From Hydrogenophaga sp. (GTDB taxonomy: Bacteria; Pseudomonadota; Gammaproteobacteria; Burkholderiales; Burkholderiaceae_C): a DNA stretch of 64,000 bases. The notes beneath the pieces were generated by a model. It was not told where the DNA came from. It was given only the letters and a program-made list of their open reading frames with translations, and ran no database searches. The position numbers and the translations under genes were made by a program. Location of the stretch: assembly GCF_030651625.1 (NCBI RefSeq), contig NZ_JAUSCF010000039.1, positions 62,001 to 126,000 on the forward strand, written 5' to 3'. Positions 18,133-28,153 of the stretch are shown one piece after another (position 1 is the stretch's first letter; each line of letters opens with the position of its first letter).

Positions 18133-19173
18133 TCAGTGTTTCGCCGCGTCCAGATAGGGCTGCATTCGGCTGCTTTGCCGCGTACGATGCCCTCCATTGT
18201 CCTGGTAGACCCAGTACACCGCCAATTGGTTCTTCTCGGCCACCGCGAGCCCACGGTCTTCGTCCAGCACCATGAAGGCCGTGGCCCAGGCATCGGCCAG
18301 GGCCACGTTTGGCGCGATCACGCTCACCGACACAGGGGGTTGCGGCACGGGGTAGCCGCTGACAGGGTCAATGATGTGCGAAAAACGCCGACCCTCCACT
18401 TCAAAGAAATTGCGGTAATTGCCTGATGTGGCCAGTGCGCCATTGCTCAGGTGCACCCGGGTGAGCACCCGACCGGTGACCACCGGGTCGGGTGCCTCGA
18501 TGCCGATCCGCCAGGGGCCGCCGGTGGGGCCGTTGCCCTGCGTGGCCACTTCACCGCCGATCTCTGTCATGAAATGCTGCACGCCATGTGCGCGAACGAC
18601 CTCCGCGATCAGGTCCACTCCATAGCCTTTGGCTATTGCAGAAAAGTCCAGTTGCACTGGTGCATGTTTCACCAACTGGCCGGGTGCACTCTGGGCGATT
18701 GCATCGAAGCGCACCCTGGCGGCCTCAATGGCCGCTGCCTCTGGCAGACGGACCAGCGGCTGTTCTGGCTTGGGCCAGCCAAAACCCCAGAGTTTGACCA
18801 GCGCGCCGACCGTGGGGTCGAAGGCGCCACTGCTGGCCTGGTGCACCTGGCGCGAGAGGGCCAACATGTGCTCGAAGTCGGCATCAATGGGCATGACCTG
18901 ACCGACCGGCGCCTCGTTGAAGGCGGTGATGAGTGAGTCAGGCCGGTAGGTGGACAGACTGGCATTGAGGGCTTCAAGCCGGGCATCCACCACAGCCTGC
19001 ATGGCGGTGGCGTCAAACGAACTCACAGGCGGCCGGAAGCGGACGTGGTAGCGCGTGCCCATGGTCGCGCCTTCGAACTGCAGGTAAGGCTGCTCACGCT
19101 TGCAACCGACCAGACCAAATGCGCCAGTCAACGGCAGCAGCGACAGCAGGCCGACCGCCCGGCGGCGCTGCAT
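18133..19173 (-). CDS. apbE: FAD:protein FMN transferase
   Basis: A 346-residue ApbE lipoprotein that attaches FMN to threonines of NqrB and NqrC. The N-terminus MQRRRAVGLL...GLVGC has a lipobox with Cys24, so the enzyme is probably tethered on the periplasmic side. Family blocks are GATMGTRYHVRF, DFSAIAKGYGVD, EIGGEVATQG and FSHIIDPVSGYPV, with the metal-binding DAWATAFMVL near the end. The ATG begins two bases after the nqrF stop codon. Confidence 0.95.
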   Translation of the reverse strand: MQRRRAVGLLSLLPLTGAFGLVGCKREQPYLQFEGATMGTRYHVRFRPPVSSFDATAMQAVVDARLEALNASLSTYRPDSLITAFNEAPVGQVMPIDADFEHMLALSRQVHQASSGAFDPTVGALVKLWGFGWPKPEQPLVRLPEAAAIEAARVRFDAIAQSAPGQLVKHAPVQLDFSAIAKGYGVDLIAEVVRAHGVQHFMTEIGGEVATQGNGPTGGPWRIGIEAPDPVVTGRVLTRVHLSNGALATSGNYRNFFEVEGRRFSHIIDPVSGYPVPQPPVSVSVIAPNVALADAWATAFMVLDEDRGLAVAEKNQLAVYWVYQDNGGHRTRQSSRMQPYLDAAKH

Positions 19174-19175
19174 GG

Positions 19176-20408
19176 TCAGCCCCCGAAGTCGTCGAGCATG
19201 ATGTGCTCGTCTTCGACGCCCAGGTCCTTGAGCATTTTGATGACCGAGGTGTTCATCATGGGTGGGCCGCACATGTAGAACTCACAGTCTTCAGGCGCCG
19301 GGTGGTCCTTGAGGTAACTCTCGTAAACCACGTTGTGGATGAAGCCGGTGGGGCCGGTCCAGTTGTCTTCGGGCAGAGGGTCAGACAAAGCCAGGTGCCA
19401 GCTGAAATTTTCGTGCTTGCGGGCCAGCTCGTCGAATTCCTCGACGTAGAAGGTCTCGCGCAGGCTGCGGGCGCCGTACCAGAAACTGATTTTGCGCTTG
19501 CTGTTGAGGCGCATGAGCTGGTCGAAGATGTGCGAGCGCATGGGCGCCATGCCTGCACCTCCACCAATGAACACCATCTCGTTGTCCGTCTCTTTGGCAA
19601 AGAACTCGCCGTAGGGTCCAGAAACCTTGACCTTGTCTCCCGGCTTGAGCGAGAAAGCCCAGGACGACATCTTGCCGGGCGGAATGCCTTTGCTGCCCGG
19701 TGGCGGCGAAGCCACGCGGATATTGAACTTGATGAGGCCCTTCTCTTCCGGGTAGTTGGCCATGGAGTAGGCGCGGATGACCGTCTCGTCAACCTTGGAG
19801 ACGTTGTCGAACACCTTGAACCGGTCCCAGTCGCCGCGGTACTCGTCAGGGATGTCAAAGTCGCGGTAGTTGACCTCGTGCGGCGGGCATTCGAGCTGCA
19901 CATAGCCGCCCGCGCGGAAGTCCACGCTCTCGCCCTCGGGGATCTTGAGCACCAGTTCCTTGATGAAGGTGGCAACGTTGTCGTTGGAGATCACAGTGCA
20001 ATCCCACTGCTTGACGCCAAAGAACTCGGGTTCGACCTCGATTTTCATGTCCTGCTTGACGGGCACCTGGCAAGCCAGGCGGGCGTGGTCGCGAACTTCA
20101 CCTCGGGTGAAATGCTGCTCTTCGACCGGCAGGATGGCGCCGCCGCCGTCCAGGACGTGGCAGCGGCATTGCGCGCAGGTGCCGCCACCGCCGCAGGCCG
20201 ACGACAGGAAGATGCCTTCGTTGGCCAGGGTCTGCAGCAGCTTGCCGCCAGCCGGCACGGTCAGGGTGCGCTCGGGGTCGCCGTTGATCTCGATGCGCAC
20301 GTCACCGCTGCTGACCAGGTGGGTGCGCGCATACAGGATGACGAACACCAGGGCCATGATCATGACGGTGAACATCGCGACACCGCCTGCAATCGTGGTC
20401 ACATCCAT
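19176..20408 (-). CDS. nqrF: Na+-translocating NADH:quinone oxidoreductase subunit F
   Basis: A 410-residue subunit that oxidises NADH and feeds electrons into the sodium pump. An N-terminal membrane helix (residues 11-27) is followed by a 2Fe-2S domain with Cys72, Cys78, Cys81 and Cys113. Then come an FAD domain with RAYSMANY and an NADH domain with [13 protein letters not shown] and the C-terminal MCGPPMMN. Complete relative to Vibrio NqrF (about 408). It is the last structural gene of nqrABCDEF. Confidence 0.97.
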   Translation of the reverse strand: MDVTTIAGGVAMFTVMIMALVFVILYARTHLVSSGDVRIEINGDPERTLTVPAGGKLLQTLANEGIFLSSACGGGGTCAQCRCHVLDGGGAILPVEEQHFTRGEVRDHARLACQVPVKQDMKIEVEPEFFGVKQWDCTVISNDNVATFIKELVLKIPEGESVDFRAGGYVQLECPPHEVNYRDFDIPDEYRGDWDRFKVFDNVSKVDETVIRAYSMANYPEEKGLIKFNIRVASPPPGSKGIPPGKMSSWAFSLKPGDKVKVSGPYGEFFAKETDNEMVFIGGGAGMAPMRSHIFDQLMRLNSKRKISFWYGARSLRETFYVEEFDELARKHENFSWHLALSDPLPEDNWTGPTGFIHNVVYESYLKDHPAPEDCEFYMCGPPMMNTSVIKMLKDLGVEDEHIMLDDFGG

Positions 20409-20442
20409 TTTTGCTGTTCCTTGTTGTCGACGATTGAAAGGC

Positions 20443-21051
20443 TCAGATCGTCATGCCGCCAAAGGACATGAAGCCCAGCGACATGAGACCGACCGTGATG
20501 AAGGTGATGCCCAGGCCGCGCAGGCCTTCGGGTACGTCGCTGTACTTGAGCTTTTCGCGGATGCCGGCCAGCGCTGCAATCGCCAGCAGCCAGCCGATGC
20601 CGGCACCCAGGCCGTAGACCACGCTCTCTCCGAACTGGTAGTCGCGCTCGACCATGAACAGGGCTGCACCCAGGATGGCGCAGTTGACCGTGATCAGCGG
20701 CAGGAACACCCCAAGTGCGTTGTAAAGCGCGGGTACGTACTTGTCCAGGAACATTTCCAGGATCTGGACCACCGCGGCAATCAGGCCGATGTAGACCAGA
20801 AAGCCCAGGAAGCCCAGATTCACCTCGGGCAAACCGGCCCAGGCAAGCGCACCGTCCTTGAGCAGGTGCTGGTAGATGAGGTTGTTCAGCGGCACCGTGA
20901 TACCCAGCACCACCACGACGGCGATGCCCAGGCCAACAGCGGTCTCGACCTTCTTGGACACAGCCAGGAAGGTGCACATGCCCAGAAAGAAGGCCAGCGC
21001 CATGTTCTCGATGAACACGGCCCGGATCAGCAAACCAATATAGTGTTCCAT
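20443..21051 (-). CDS. nqrE: Na+-translocating NADH:quinone oxidoreductase subunit E
   Basis: A 202-residue integral membrane subunit with six predicted helices. Cys26 (GMCTF) and Cys124 (TVNCAI) match the pair that, with two cysteines of NqrD, binds the intramembrane iron centre. The start codon overlaps the nqrD stop by one base (TGATG), so translation is coupled. The open frame continues upstream inside nqrD but the real protein starts [13 protein letters not shown]. Confidence 0.96.
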   Translation of the reverse strand: MEHYIGLLIRAVFIENMALAFFLGMCTFLAVSKKVETAVGLGIAVVVVLGITVPLNNLIYQHLLKDGALAWAGLPEVNLGFLGFLVYIGLIAAVVQILEMFLDKYVPALYNALGVFLPLITVNCAILGAALFMVERDYQFGESVVYGLGAGIGWLLAIAALAGIREKLKYSDVPEGLRGLGITFITVGLMSLGFMSFGGMTI

Positions 21052-21716
21052 CAGTGAGCCTCCAGGGATTTGGACTGCGGCGCCATCGGCAGTTCCTGCT
21101 TCTCGACCTGCTGGCGCTTCCAGCTGCGAAGGATCCAGATGAAACCACCAATGATGAAGAAGGCACTGGGGGGCAGCAGGAACAAGCCGTTGGGCACGTA
21201 CCAGCCACCATTTTCCACGGTGGGCAGGATGGTCATTCCCAGCAGGGTGCCGCTGCCGAACAGCTCGCGCACCACCGCCACGAACACCAGCACCGCGCTG
21301 TAGCCCAGCCCGTTGCCGATGCCATCCAGGAAGCTGGGCAGTGGCGGGTTGCTCATGGCGAAGGCCTCTGCGCGACCCATCACGATGCAGTTGGTGATGA
21401 TCAGCCCGACGAATACCGACAGCGACTTGGCGATGTCGTAGGCCACAGCCTGCAACACCTGGTCGGTGACGATCACCAGCGAGGCAATGATGGTCATCTG
21501 CACGATGATGCGGATGCTCGACGGGATGTGGTGCCGGATGATCGAAATGAACAGGTTGGAGAACGCGGTCACCGAGGTCAATGCGGCACACATCACAAGC
21601 GCCGTGGTGAGGCTCGTGGTGACAGCGAGGGCCGAGCAGATGCCGAGAATCTGCAGGGCAATCGGGTTGTTGACGAAGATGGGTTCAATCAGAACTTTTT
21701 TGCTGTCGATTGCCAT
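21051..21716 (-). CDS. nqrD: Na+-translocating NADH:quinone oxidoreductase subunit D
   Basis: A 221-residue membrane subunit homologous to NqrE with inverted topology. Cys27 (GICSA) and Cys110 ([11 protein letters not shown]) are the iron-centre cysteines. It begins six bases after nqrC and overlaps nqrE by one base. Confidence 0.96.
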   Translation of the reverse strand: MAIDSKKVLIEPIFVNNPIALQILGICSALAVTTSLTTALVMCAALTSVTAFSNLFISIIRHHIPSSIRIIVQMTIIASLVIVTDQVLQAVAYDIAKSLSVFVGLIITNCIVMGRAEAFAMSNPPLPSFLDGIGNGLGYSAVLVFVAVVRELFGSGTLLGMTILPTVENGGWYVPNGLFLLPPSAFFIIGGFIWILRSWKRQQVEKQELPMAPQSKSLEAH

Positions 21717-21722
21717 GGTGCG

Positions 21723-22514
21723 TCATCCTTTGCCAGCTTGGAGCTGGGCAATGAAGGGGCCGTAGCCCCGCTCGCCCAGCCAGAAACGAATCATGCGGTC
21801 CACCCCGTTGGTGGTGAGGGTCGCGCCGCTGAGGCCGTCAATCTCACCCGGGCCGTCGCCCCGGCCCTTGACCACCGACAGGGCCACGCTGCCGTCGTCG
21901 TTGAAAGCCACCTGGCCTGGCCATTGGGCTCGCCAGTCGTCGTTCTCGACTTTGGCGCCCAGACCGGGGGTCTCCTTGTGTTCGTAGTAGGACAGGCCGC
22001 GCACGGTGCGCAAGTCGCCTTCGAGCACCAGAATGCCGTACATGGCGCCCCAGAGGCCAGCGCCATGGATGGGCAACACCAGCAGGTCGGTCTGACCAGC
22101 GTCGGTCTGACGCAGGTAAACGGTCGCGAAGTCGGCCTGCCGCTGGATGCCGGCGGGGTCGTTGCCGCGCAGCGAGCGCGAGATTGCCGGATCGCGCGAG
22201 GCGGTGCGGTCGTTGTAGTTGCGCGGGTCGATGCCGGCTTGACGCAGCTCATCTTCGGTGGCGAACCGCCCTTCGGGCAGGTTGACCAGACGCAGATCGA
22301 ACTCTTCAAACAACCGCTGGATTTCCTCACGGCTCTGCTGCGGCTTGAGCAGACCGGCCGCGGCCAGCACGTTCTTGTTCCGGTCGAGCGCCTTGTTGGC
22401 GTCCTGAAGGGGCTTCAGGCCCACGGCCGCCACCGAGACCAGGACCGAGCACACCAGGCACAGCGTCAATGCCACGGTGAGGGTCTTCTTGGTGGAGTCT
22501 TGTTTACTGCTCAT
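21723..22514 (-). CDS. nqrC: Na+-translocating NADH:quinone oxidoreductase subunit C
   Basis: A 263-residue subunit with one N-terminal membrane helix (about residues 12-33) and a periplasmic FMN domain. The flavinylation motif [12 protein letters not shown] places the FMN-bearing threonine at about Thr232. The first bases overlap the end of nqrB by 11 bases. Confidence 0.96.
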   Translation of the reverse strand: MSSKQDSTKKTLTVALTLCLVCSVLVSVAAVGLKPLQDANKALDRNKNVLAAAGLLKPQQSREEIQRLFEEFDLRLVNLPEGRFATEDELRQAGIDPRNYNDRTASRDPAISRSLRGNDPAGIQRQADFATVYLRQTDAGQTDLLVLPIHGAGLWGAMYGILVLEGDLRTVRGLSYYEHKETPGLGAKVENDDWRAQWPGQVAFNDDGSVALSVVKGRGDGPGEIDGLSGATLTTNGVDRMIRFWLGERGYGPFIAQLQAGKG

Positions 22515-23724
22515 AACGGACGAGCCTACGCTTGATGTTGGCCTTGATGACGAAATGGTCGATCAGGGGCGCGAACAGATTGGCGAACAGGATGGCCAGC
22601 ATCATGCCTTCGGGGAAGGCCGGGTTGACCACCCGGATGAGCACCACCATGAGGCCGATCAGCGCGCCGAACAGCCACTTGCCGGTGTCGGTCATGGAGG
22701 CAGAGACCGGGTCGGTGGCCATGAAGATCATGCCGAAGGCGAAGCCGCCAAGCACGAAGTGCCACCAGAATGGCATGCTCATCATGGCATTGGTATCGGA
22801 GCCGATGGCGTTGAACAGCAGGCTGGTGGCCACCATGCCCAGGAACACGCCGCTGACGATGCGCCACGACGCGATGCCGGTCCACAGCAGCACGGCACCA
22901 CCGAGCAGGATGGCCAGGGTCGAGACCTCACCGATGCTGCCCTGCATGTTGCCGAAGAAGGCATCGAACCAGGTCAGCGAACTGCCCCAGGGGTGCGTCA
23001 GCGCATCGACCCCGCCAGCAGCGGCCTGGCTGAGCGCGGTGGCACCACTGAAGCCGTCAACCGCCGTCCAGACGCTGTCGCCCGAAAGCTCGGCCGGATA
23101 GGCAAAGAACAGGAAAGCGCGCCCCGTCAGAGCGGGATTGAGGAAGTTCTTGCCCGTGCCCCCGAACACTTCCTTGCCGATCACCACACCGAAGCTGATG
23201 CCCAGCGCCACCTGCCACAGCGGGATGTCGGGCGGCAGGATGAGCGCAAACAGGACGGAAGTGACAAAGAAGCCTTCATTGATTTCGTGGCCCCTCACCG
23301 TGGCAAACAGCACCTCCCAGAAACCGCCGACGATGAAGGTGACGGCGTAAATGGGAAGGAAATAGGCCGCACCGTGCCAGAAACAGTCCCACCAGTTGGC
23401 GGGGTCGTAAGCGGCGGCCAGACCGATGAACGCGCCGCGCCAGCCGGCCACTTCGGCCATGCCCATCTGCGCCATGGCCGTGTTGGCCTGGAAGCCCAGG
23501 TTATACATGCCCCAGAACATAGCCGGGAAAGTGCACATCCAGACCGTGATCATGACCCGCTTGAGGTCGATGCCGTCGCGCACATGGGCGCCACTGTGGG
23601 TCACGCTCTTGGGGGAATAGAAAATGGTGTCAACCGCTTCGTACAGTGCGTAGAAGCGGTGCCACTTGCCCCCTTTGACGAAGTGGGGCTCGAAGCGGTC
23701 CAGGAGTGAGCGGAGTGCTTTCAT
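22504..23724 (-). CDS. nqrB: Na+-translocating NADH:quinone oxidoreductase subunit B
   Basis: A 406-residue membrane subunit with about ten helices, which carries riboflavin and a covalent FMN and forms the sodium path. The FMN threonine is about Thr229 in [11 protein letters not shown]. The start [15 protein letters not shown] is chosen because it matches the family N-terminus and lies two bases after the nqrA stop; the frame extends 28 codons upstream inside nqrA. Confidence 0.96.
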   Translation of the reverse strand: MKALRSLLDRFEPHFVKGGKWHRFYALYEAVDTIFYSPKSVTHSGAHVRDGIDLKRVMITVWMCTFPAMFWGMYNLGFQANTAMAQMGMAEVAGWRGAFIGLAAAYDPANWWDCFWHGAAYFLPIYAVTFIVGGFWEVLFATVRGHEINEGFFVTSVLFALILPPDIPLWQVALGISFGVVIGKEVFGGTGKNFLNPALTGRAFLFFAYPAELSGDSVWTAVDGFSGATALSQAAAGGVDALTHPWGSSLTWFDAFFGNMQGSIGEVSTLAILLGGAVLLWTGIASWRIVSGVFLGMVATSLLFNAIGSDTNAMMSMPFWWHFVLGGFAFGMIFMATDPVSASMTDTGKWLFGALIGLMVVLIRVVNPAFPEGMMLAILFANLFAPLIDHFVIKANIKRRLVRYEQ

Positions 23725-23726
23725 GC

Positions 23727-25079
23727 TCAACCTTCTTTCTCGATGCGGGTGAGGTTGTCGCGCAGGATGTCGCCGTACTCGTACTTGCCCGGGCAGACGT
23801 AGGTGCACAGTGCCAGGTCTTCCTCGTCCAGCTCGAGTGCACCCAGTTGCTCGGCGACTTCCAGGTCACCGACGATGAGCGAGCGCAGCAACTGCGTCGG
23901 CAGGATGTCCAGCGGCATGACCTTTTCGTAGGCACCGATGGGCACCATGGCGCGCGGCGAGCCGTTGGTGCTGGTGTTCATGACAAGGCGCTTGCCGCCC
24001 CCGAACTGTGACAGGTAGATGCGCATCGCCGAGAAGCGGTCGGCCCCCAGCGACAACCAGCCCAGGAAGGCACGCTCGTGGCCCTCGGGCAGTACCGACA
24101 CGTGCTGGTGGTAGCGACCCAGGAAACCCAGGTGGCCAGATGCTGTGCGGCCGGAGAGCACCGAGCCGGAGACCGTGCGGTGGGTGCCGGGTTGCAACTC
24201 CCCTTGGGTCAGCTCGCCCAGGTCGGCCCCGATGCGGGTGCGCAACAGGCGCGGCTTGAGCACAGAGGGGCCGGCCAATGCAACAACACGGGTCAGATCG
24301 AGCTGGCCGGTGGTGAACAGACGGCCAATGGCCATCACGTCCTGGTAGTTCAGGCTCCAGACCTGCCGTTTGCGGCCGGCGGGCAACAGGAAATGCATGT
24401 GCGTGCCGGTCAGGCCCGCCGGATGTGGCCCATCAAAGGCTTCTGTGCGGACCTGCGATGCGCGCGCCGCGGGCAGGCGGGTGCCGGGTGCGTGGCAGAC
24501 GTAAACCGTGGGGGCGAGGCGAGCCAGCACATCGAGGCCGGCGACAAAGGCATCGGCGCCTTCGTTGAGCACGGGCTGCGGGTCGAAGCCCAGCGGGTGC
24601 GTGTCCATCACATTGACGAAAATGGCCGCGGGTTCCGCTTCGGGCGCCGGTACCTTGCTGAACGGCCGGGTTCGCAAGGCGGTCCACAGACCGCTGTCAA
24701 CCAGGGTCCTGACCACGTCTTCGCGTGGCAGGCTGGACAGTTCTGCCACCGAATGGGTAGGGAACCGGATGGCATCGTGCTCGGCCCCCTCGGGGGCGAC
24801 ATCGATCACCAGCGACTCGAACATGCGCTGGTGGCCGCGGTGAATGGCCCGCACGGTGCCACTGGCCGGAGCGGTGTAGAGGACACCGGGGGTCTTTTTG
24901 TCTTCAAACAGCACCTGGCCCAGCCGAACAGCGTCGCCTTCCTGCACACGCAGCGTCGGGCGCAATCCGATGTAGTCGGGCCCCAGCAGCGCCACCGCAC
25001 GGGGAGCAGGAGCCATATCGAGTTCAGGGGCCGGTGCGCCCGCCATTGGCAGGTCCAGGCCTTTTTTGATCTTGATCAT
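23727..25079 (-). CDS. nqrA: Na+-translocating NADH:quinone oxidoreductase subunit A
   Basis: A 450-residue peripheral subunit, the site of quinone interaction on the cytoplasmic face. The N-terminus [16 protein letters not shown] is the family signature, followed by a barrel-sandwich segment ([18 protein letters not shown]) and the C-terminal [16 protein letters not shown]. It is the first gene of the operon. The 228 bases upstream hold a CCGGGC/GCCCGG inverted repeat just after the DUF445 stop, with TAGAAT in its loop, and no other feature I can support. Confidence 0.96.
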   Translation of the reverse strand: MIKIKKGLDLPMAGAPAPELDMAPAPRAVALLGPDYIGLRPTLRVQEGDAVRLGQVLFEDKKTPGVLYTAPASGTVRAIHRGHQRMFESLVIDVAPEGAEHDAIRFPTHSVAELSSLPREDVVRTLVDSGLWTALRTRPFSKVPAPEAEPAAIFVNVMDTHPLGFDPQPVLNEGADAFVAGLDVLARLAPTVYVCHAPGTRLPAARASQVRTEAFDGPHPAGLTGTHMHFLLPAGRKRQVWSLNYQDVMAIGRLFTTGQLDLTRVVALAGPSVLKPRLLRTRIGADLGELTQGELQPGTHRTVSGSVLSGRTASGHLGFLGRYHQHVSVLPEGHERAFLGWLSLGADRFSAMRIYLSQFGGGKRLVMNTSTNGSPRAMVPIGAYEKVMPLDILPTQLLRSLIVGDLEVAEQLGALELDEEDLALCTYVCPGKYEYGDILRDNLTRIEKEG

Positions 25080-25307
25080 GTTGTTGGTTGCGACAGGACA
25101 GCTCCAGGGAACAGACTTGTGAAGATCCGTGATGACGACGCAGACAACTTCAAATGCGCGTGGATTCTCGGTTGCAGCCAGATGAGAACCCCAGGCCGAA
25201 GCAGCCTAGGGAAAACACGCGGAACTTGCAGGACAGCAGGGCGCCGGGGACGGACGCGAGGCTGAAGAGCACCGGGCATTCTAACCAGCCCGGATTTCCT
25301 CAAACTT

Positions 25308-26585
25308 TCAGCGCAGCCATGCTTCTGTGAACGCGTGCAATGTCAATCCCACGAGGGCACCCACCACGGTGCCGTTGATTCGAATGAATTGCAGGTCGCG
25401 TCCGATGTGGCTTTCGAGGACCGTGCTCAATTCCGTGGCGTCCCAGGACTGCACCCGTTCGCTGACAAAGTCGACGATGGTGGGCCGGCTTCGGTCGAGG
25501 GTGGACAGCAGAACGGTGCGCACCTGCCGGTTCAATCCCTGGCGCAGGCTGTCATCCACCTCCAGTTGATGCCCCATGGCCTGCAGCAAGGTGAGCACAT
25601 GTTCGAGCAGTTTGCTGTCGGCAGCTTGCGCGTCCTGGCGCAGGCGCACGACGAAGTCGTGCCACCAGGCCTCGACCGGCGCGTGCCAGCGCGGCTGGTC
25701 CAGCCAGGCATCGCGCCAGGCGGCCACCTGCGCCTGCCATTGCGGGTCGTCCTGCATGCGGGTGGCGGTGCGTTCGATCCAGGCATCAAATCGGTGCCGC
25801 CACTCGTGCTCGGGATCCGCAGCCACTTCCGCCAGCGTGCGCGTGAGCGCGGCCACCAGCTTGCGCGTGGCCAGACGGGCGGCCACCTGATCCAGACCCA
25901 CATAGCGAAGCTGCGCCAGCTCGCGCGCCAGCACCTCGGTCAGGCGCTCTTGCACACTGTCGCGTGCGGCCCAGGCGGCCAACTCGTCCAGAAGACCGTC
26001 AAGCCAGCGTTGGTGGTGGCGCTGTCCGGTCAGCGCCTCGATGGCCTGACCACCCAGTGTGGCCAGGTCCACTTCGCGCAGCAGGCGCTGGGCCAGGCCG
26101 GAGAGCCAGGTACGCACCGGCTGCCGGTCAAGTGTGGCCAGGACATCCGGTGTGGCGTCGCAGATGCCTCTGGCCAGGCGGCGGGCGCGCTCAGGGTCGC
26201 CAAGCCAGCGCGAGAGGTCACCGGCCATGTCCCAGCGGCTCAGGGCTTCGTCGACCCGCTCGCGGGTCAGGAAGTTCTGGTCCAGAAACTCGGCCAGGCG
26301 CCGCCCCAGGCGGTCCTTGTTGGCCGGGATGATGGCGGTGTGCGGAATGGGCAGGCGCAGCGGGTGGCGGAACAAGGCCACCACAGCAAACCAGTCGGCC
26401 AGCGCACCGATCATGGCCGCCTCGGCCGCTGCCGCCACATAACCCCAGGTGGCGTGACGAGGCTCCAGCAGTGTGGCCACGACATAAACCAGAGCGGCGA
26501 GCATCAGCAGGCCCACCGCCAGCAATTTCATGCGGGCCAGGCTGTAGGGTTCGCCCAGGAGTGATACAGGAGACGGACTTGTCAT
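25308..26585 (-). CDS. DUF445 domain-containing membrane protein
   Basis: A 425-residue protein of the DUF445 (YjiN-like) family, with unknown function. Two membrane helices flank an N-terminal segment (about residues 19-65, including GALADWFAVVALFRHPL, the family signature), then comes a long, mostly helical soluble region, and a final helix appears at the end (INGTVVGALVGLTLHAF). It lies upstream of nqrA on the same strand but is separated from it by 228 bases, so a shared transcript is uncertain. Confidence 0.85.
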   Translation of the reverse strand: MTSPSPVSLLGEPYSLARMKLLAVGLLMLAALVYVVATLLEPRHATWGYVAAAAEAAMIGALADWFAVVALFRHPLRLPIPHTAIIPANKDRLGRRLAEFLDQNFLTRERVDEALSRWDMAGDLSRWLGDPERARRLARGICDATPDVLATLDRQPVRTWLSGLAQRLLREVDLATLGGQAIEALTGQRHHQRWLDGLLDELAAWAARDSVQERLTEVLARELAQLRYVGLDQVAARLATRKLVAALTRTLAEVAADPEHEWRHRFDAWIERTATRMQDDPQWQAQVAAWRDAWLDQPRWHAPVEAWWHDFVVRLRQDAQAADSKLLEHVLTLLQAMGHQLEVDDSLRQGLNRQVRTVLLSTLDRSRPTIVDFVSERVQSWDATELSTVLESHIGRDLQFIRINGTVVGALVGLTLHAFTEAWLR

Positions 26586-26623
26586 GCCGCGAGTGTGCCC
26601 GCTTCAGGCGGGTCCGGGCTTGG

Positions 26624-26659
26624 GACGTGTTCACGATCTCCGTGGGGATCGTGAACACG
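26624..26659 (-). terminator. Long perfect hairpin after the cobalamin operon
   Basis: ACGTGTTCACGATC and GATCGTGAACACGT form a perfect 14-base stem around an eight-base loop, four bases past the cobC stop codon. No T-run follows, so it is either a factor-assisted terminator or an mRNA 3'-end stabiliser. It is the strongest simple hairpin in this part of the window. Confidence 0.65.
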
Positions 26660-26662
26660 TTC

Positions 26663-27217
26663 TTACAGGCTCAGGCAGACGTGACCACCCGTCTCAGGCG
26701 CATCTTCCGGCCATTCGCTGGCCGCCTGTATGGGCTTTTCGCCATGGGCCGCCAGGTATTGCACCGCACGGATCACACCGGCGTGCGTGACCCAGATGGC
26801 TTCCAGAGGTTGGGTGCTGCGCAAATCATGCAAGGCGGCAGCCACACGAGAGATCACTTCTTGTGTGCTTTCGGCGCCGCCAAAGCGGTGGTGGGCAAAC
26901 TCGGCCAGCCAGGTGTCGAAAGCAGCCCGAGGGATGGCGTTCCAGCGCTGAAGCTCCCACTGACCAAAATCCATTTCATTGAGTCGTGCATCGGTGTGCA
27001 CGGGCTCCATATCGGGGCGCAGTTGCCGGATGGCTTCGGCCAGTTGCCGGGCTCGAACCAGACCCGACACCCAAAGCGGCGCGCCCTGCGGCAACAGCGG
27101 CGCAAGTGTTTCAGCTGCTGCGAGCGTGTGTTCGGTTTGCGCTGGCACGTCGGAGGCGCCGTAACACAGGCCCGGCGCCAGGTCGACGCGCGCATGGCGC
27201 AGCAGCCAGAGTTTCAC
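26663..27217 (-). CDS. cobC: Alpha-ribazole phosphatase-type histidine phosphatase
   Basis: A 184-residue histidine phosphatase that removes phosphate from alpha-ribazole-5'-phosphate, or from cobalamin phosphate, in lower-ligand assembly. The catalytic RHA at residues 7-9 (LLRHARVD) replaces the usual RHG; the second His is in WVTHAGVIRA and the acid residue in NEMDFGQWE. The GLCYGASDV segment is typical of CobC. It overlaps the cobS stop by four bases and is the last gene of the operon. Confidence 0.9.
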   Translation of the reverse strand: MKLWLLRHARVDLAPGLCYGASDVPAQTEHTLAAAETLAPLLPQGAPLWVSGLVRARQLAEAIRQLRPDMEPVHTDARLNEMDFGQWELQRWNAIPRAAFDTWLAEFAHHRFGGAESTQEVISRVAAALHDLRSTQPLEAIWVTHAGVIRAVQYLAAHGEKPIQAASEWPEDAPETGGHVCLSL

Positions 27218-28149
27218 GCCACCGCGCCTGCCAACGAAGCAGGCAGTGAAATCGCCAGCGCCAGCAGGAAACCGACTTCACCGACCTGCTGGGTGGCACC
27301 CAGCCCGTCACCAGTGAAACCCTGCAAACGCCGTCTGAGCAGGCGCCACATCCAGGCCAACCCCACCATGGCCCCCAGTACCGCCTGAGGCCAGGGCGCG
27401 CCAGGCAGCGCCCAGAACACCAACGCCATGGCCAAGGCCCACCAGACCACACCAATGCAAAGACCCGAGTTGCCTATCCGATCGGCCAGCGGCTTGCTTT
27501 TGGAACTGGGCGTGTCCCCCACATGCGACAAGGTGCGGATGATGAAAAGCGGCAACAAACGCGAGGTCACGTGAGCTGCGAACAACGCTGCGGCGGCCAG
27601 CACGGCATCCACCTGCGCCAGCAGCGCCAGCAAGGCCACCTTAGACAACAAGGCCAGCACCAGTGCGACGGCGCCATAGGTGCCGATGCGCGAGTCCTTC
27701 ATGATGTCCAGCGCCCGCTCCCGGTCCATGCTGCCACCCAGACCGTCAGCCAGATCGGCCAGGCCATCTTCATGAAACGCGCCGGTGAGCAGCACGCCCA
27801 GGACGGTGCTGGCCACCGCTGCCACCCAGGGCGCAGCAGCCACAGGCGGCAAGACCAGCAGCAGCCCGAACAGCATGGCAGCGGTCAACCCACCCACCAG
27901 CCAGCCCACGCCAGGAAAGTGCGCGGCACTGGCGCGCAACATGGCTGGGCTGAAACCCACCCAGTCCGCCAGCCGACCCGTCACAGGTATGCGTGTGAAG
28001 AATTGAAGCGCCAGCAGGAAATGGCGGATCACCCCCCTGCGCCGCTTCGCGTCTTCCCCCCTCTCCTGCGGGACGGGGGACGCTGCCAGTGGCCCGGCAA
28101 AGCCGGTTCCACGGCTGCCCTGACCGGGGTCATCCCGCTCGTCTGACAT
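27214..28149 (-). CDS. cobS: Adenosylcobinamide-GDP ribazoletransferase
   Basis: Cobalamin synthase joins adenosylcobinamide-GDP to alpha-ribazole in the membrane. The conserved part starts at FLLALQFFTRIPV, has the metal site EDGLADLADGLGGS and KDSRIGTYG, and several membrane helices. The ATG at 28147-28149 lies four bases after the cobT stop and gives 311 residues, but the first 39 are encoded by a dispersed repeat, and E. coli CobS is about 247 residues. A GTG at 28030-28032 would give a normal 272-residue protein without that segment. Both starts are possible. Confidence 0.92.
   Translation of the reverse strand: MSDERDDPGQGSRGTGFAGPLAASPVPQERGEDAKRRRGVIRHFLLALQFFTRIPVTGRLADWVGFSPAMLRASAAHFPGVGWLVGGLTAAMLFGLLLVLPPVAAAPWVAAVASTVLGVLLTGAFHEDGLADLADGLGGSMDRERALDIMKDSRIGTYGAVALVLALLSKVALLALLAQVDAVLAAAALFAAHVTSRLLPLFIIRTLSHVGDTPSSKSKPLADRIGNSGLCIGVVWWALAMALVFWALPGAPWPQAVLGAMVGLAWMWRLLRRRLQGFTGDGLGATQQVGEVGFLLALAISLPASLAGAVA
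28030..28120 (+). repeat. Dispersed GC-rich repeat, copy B (inside cobS 5' end)
   Basis: It matches copy C at 41540-41631 over about 90 bases with only a handful of differences: ACCCCCCTGCGCCGCTTCGC, then a CCCCCCTCTCCTGCGGGA segment, then GGCCCGGC.AAGCCGGTTCC. On the minus strand it is open in the cobS frame and encodes RGTGFAGPLAASPVPQERG, nearly the same peptide as the antisense translation of copy C. Confidence 0.8.
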
Positions 28150-28153
28150 GCGC

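Noticed and set aside
19119..20471. A 450-codon open frame on the + strand
   Set aside because: Antisense of nqrF; high-GC third positions keep the opposite frame open.
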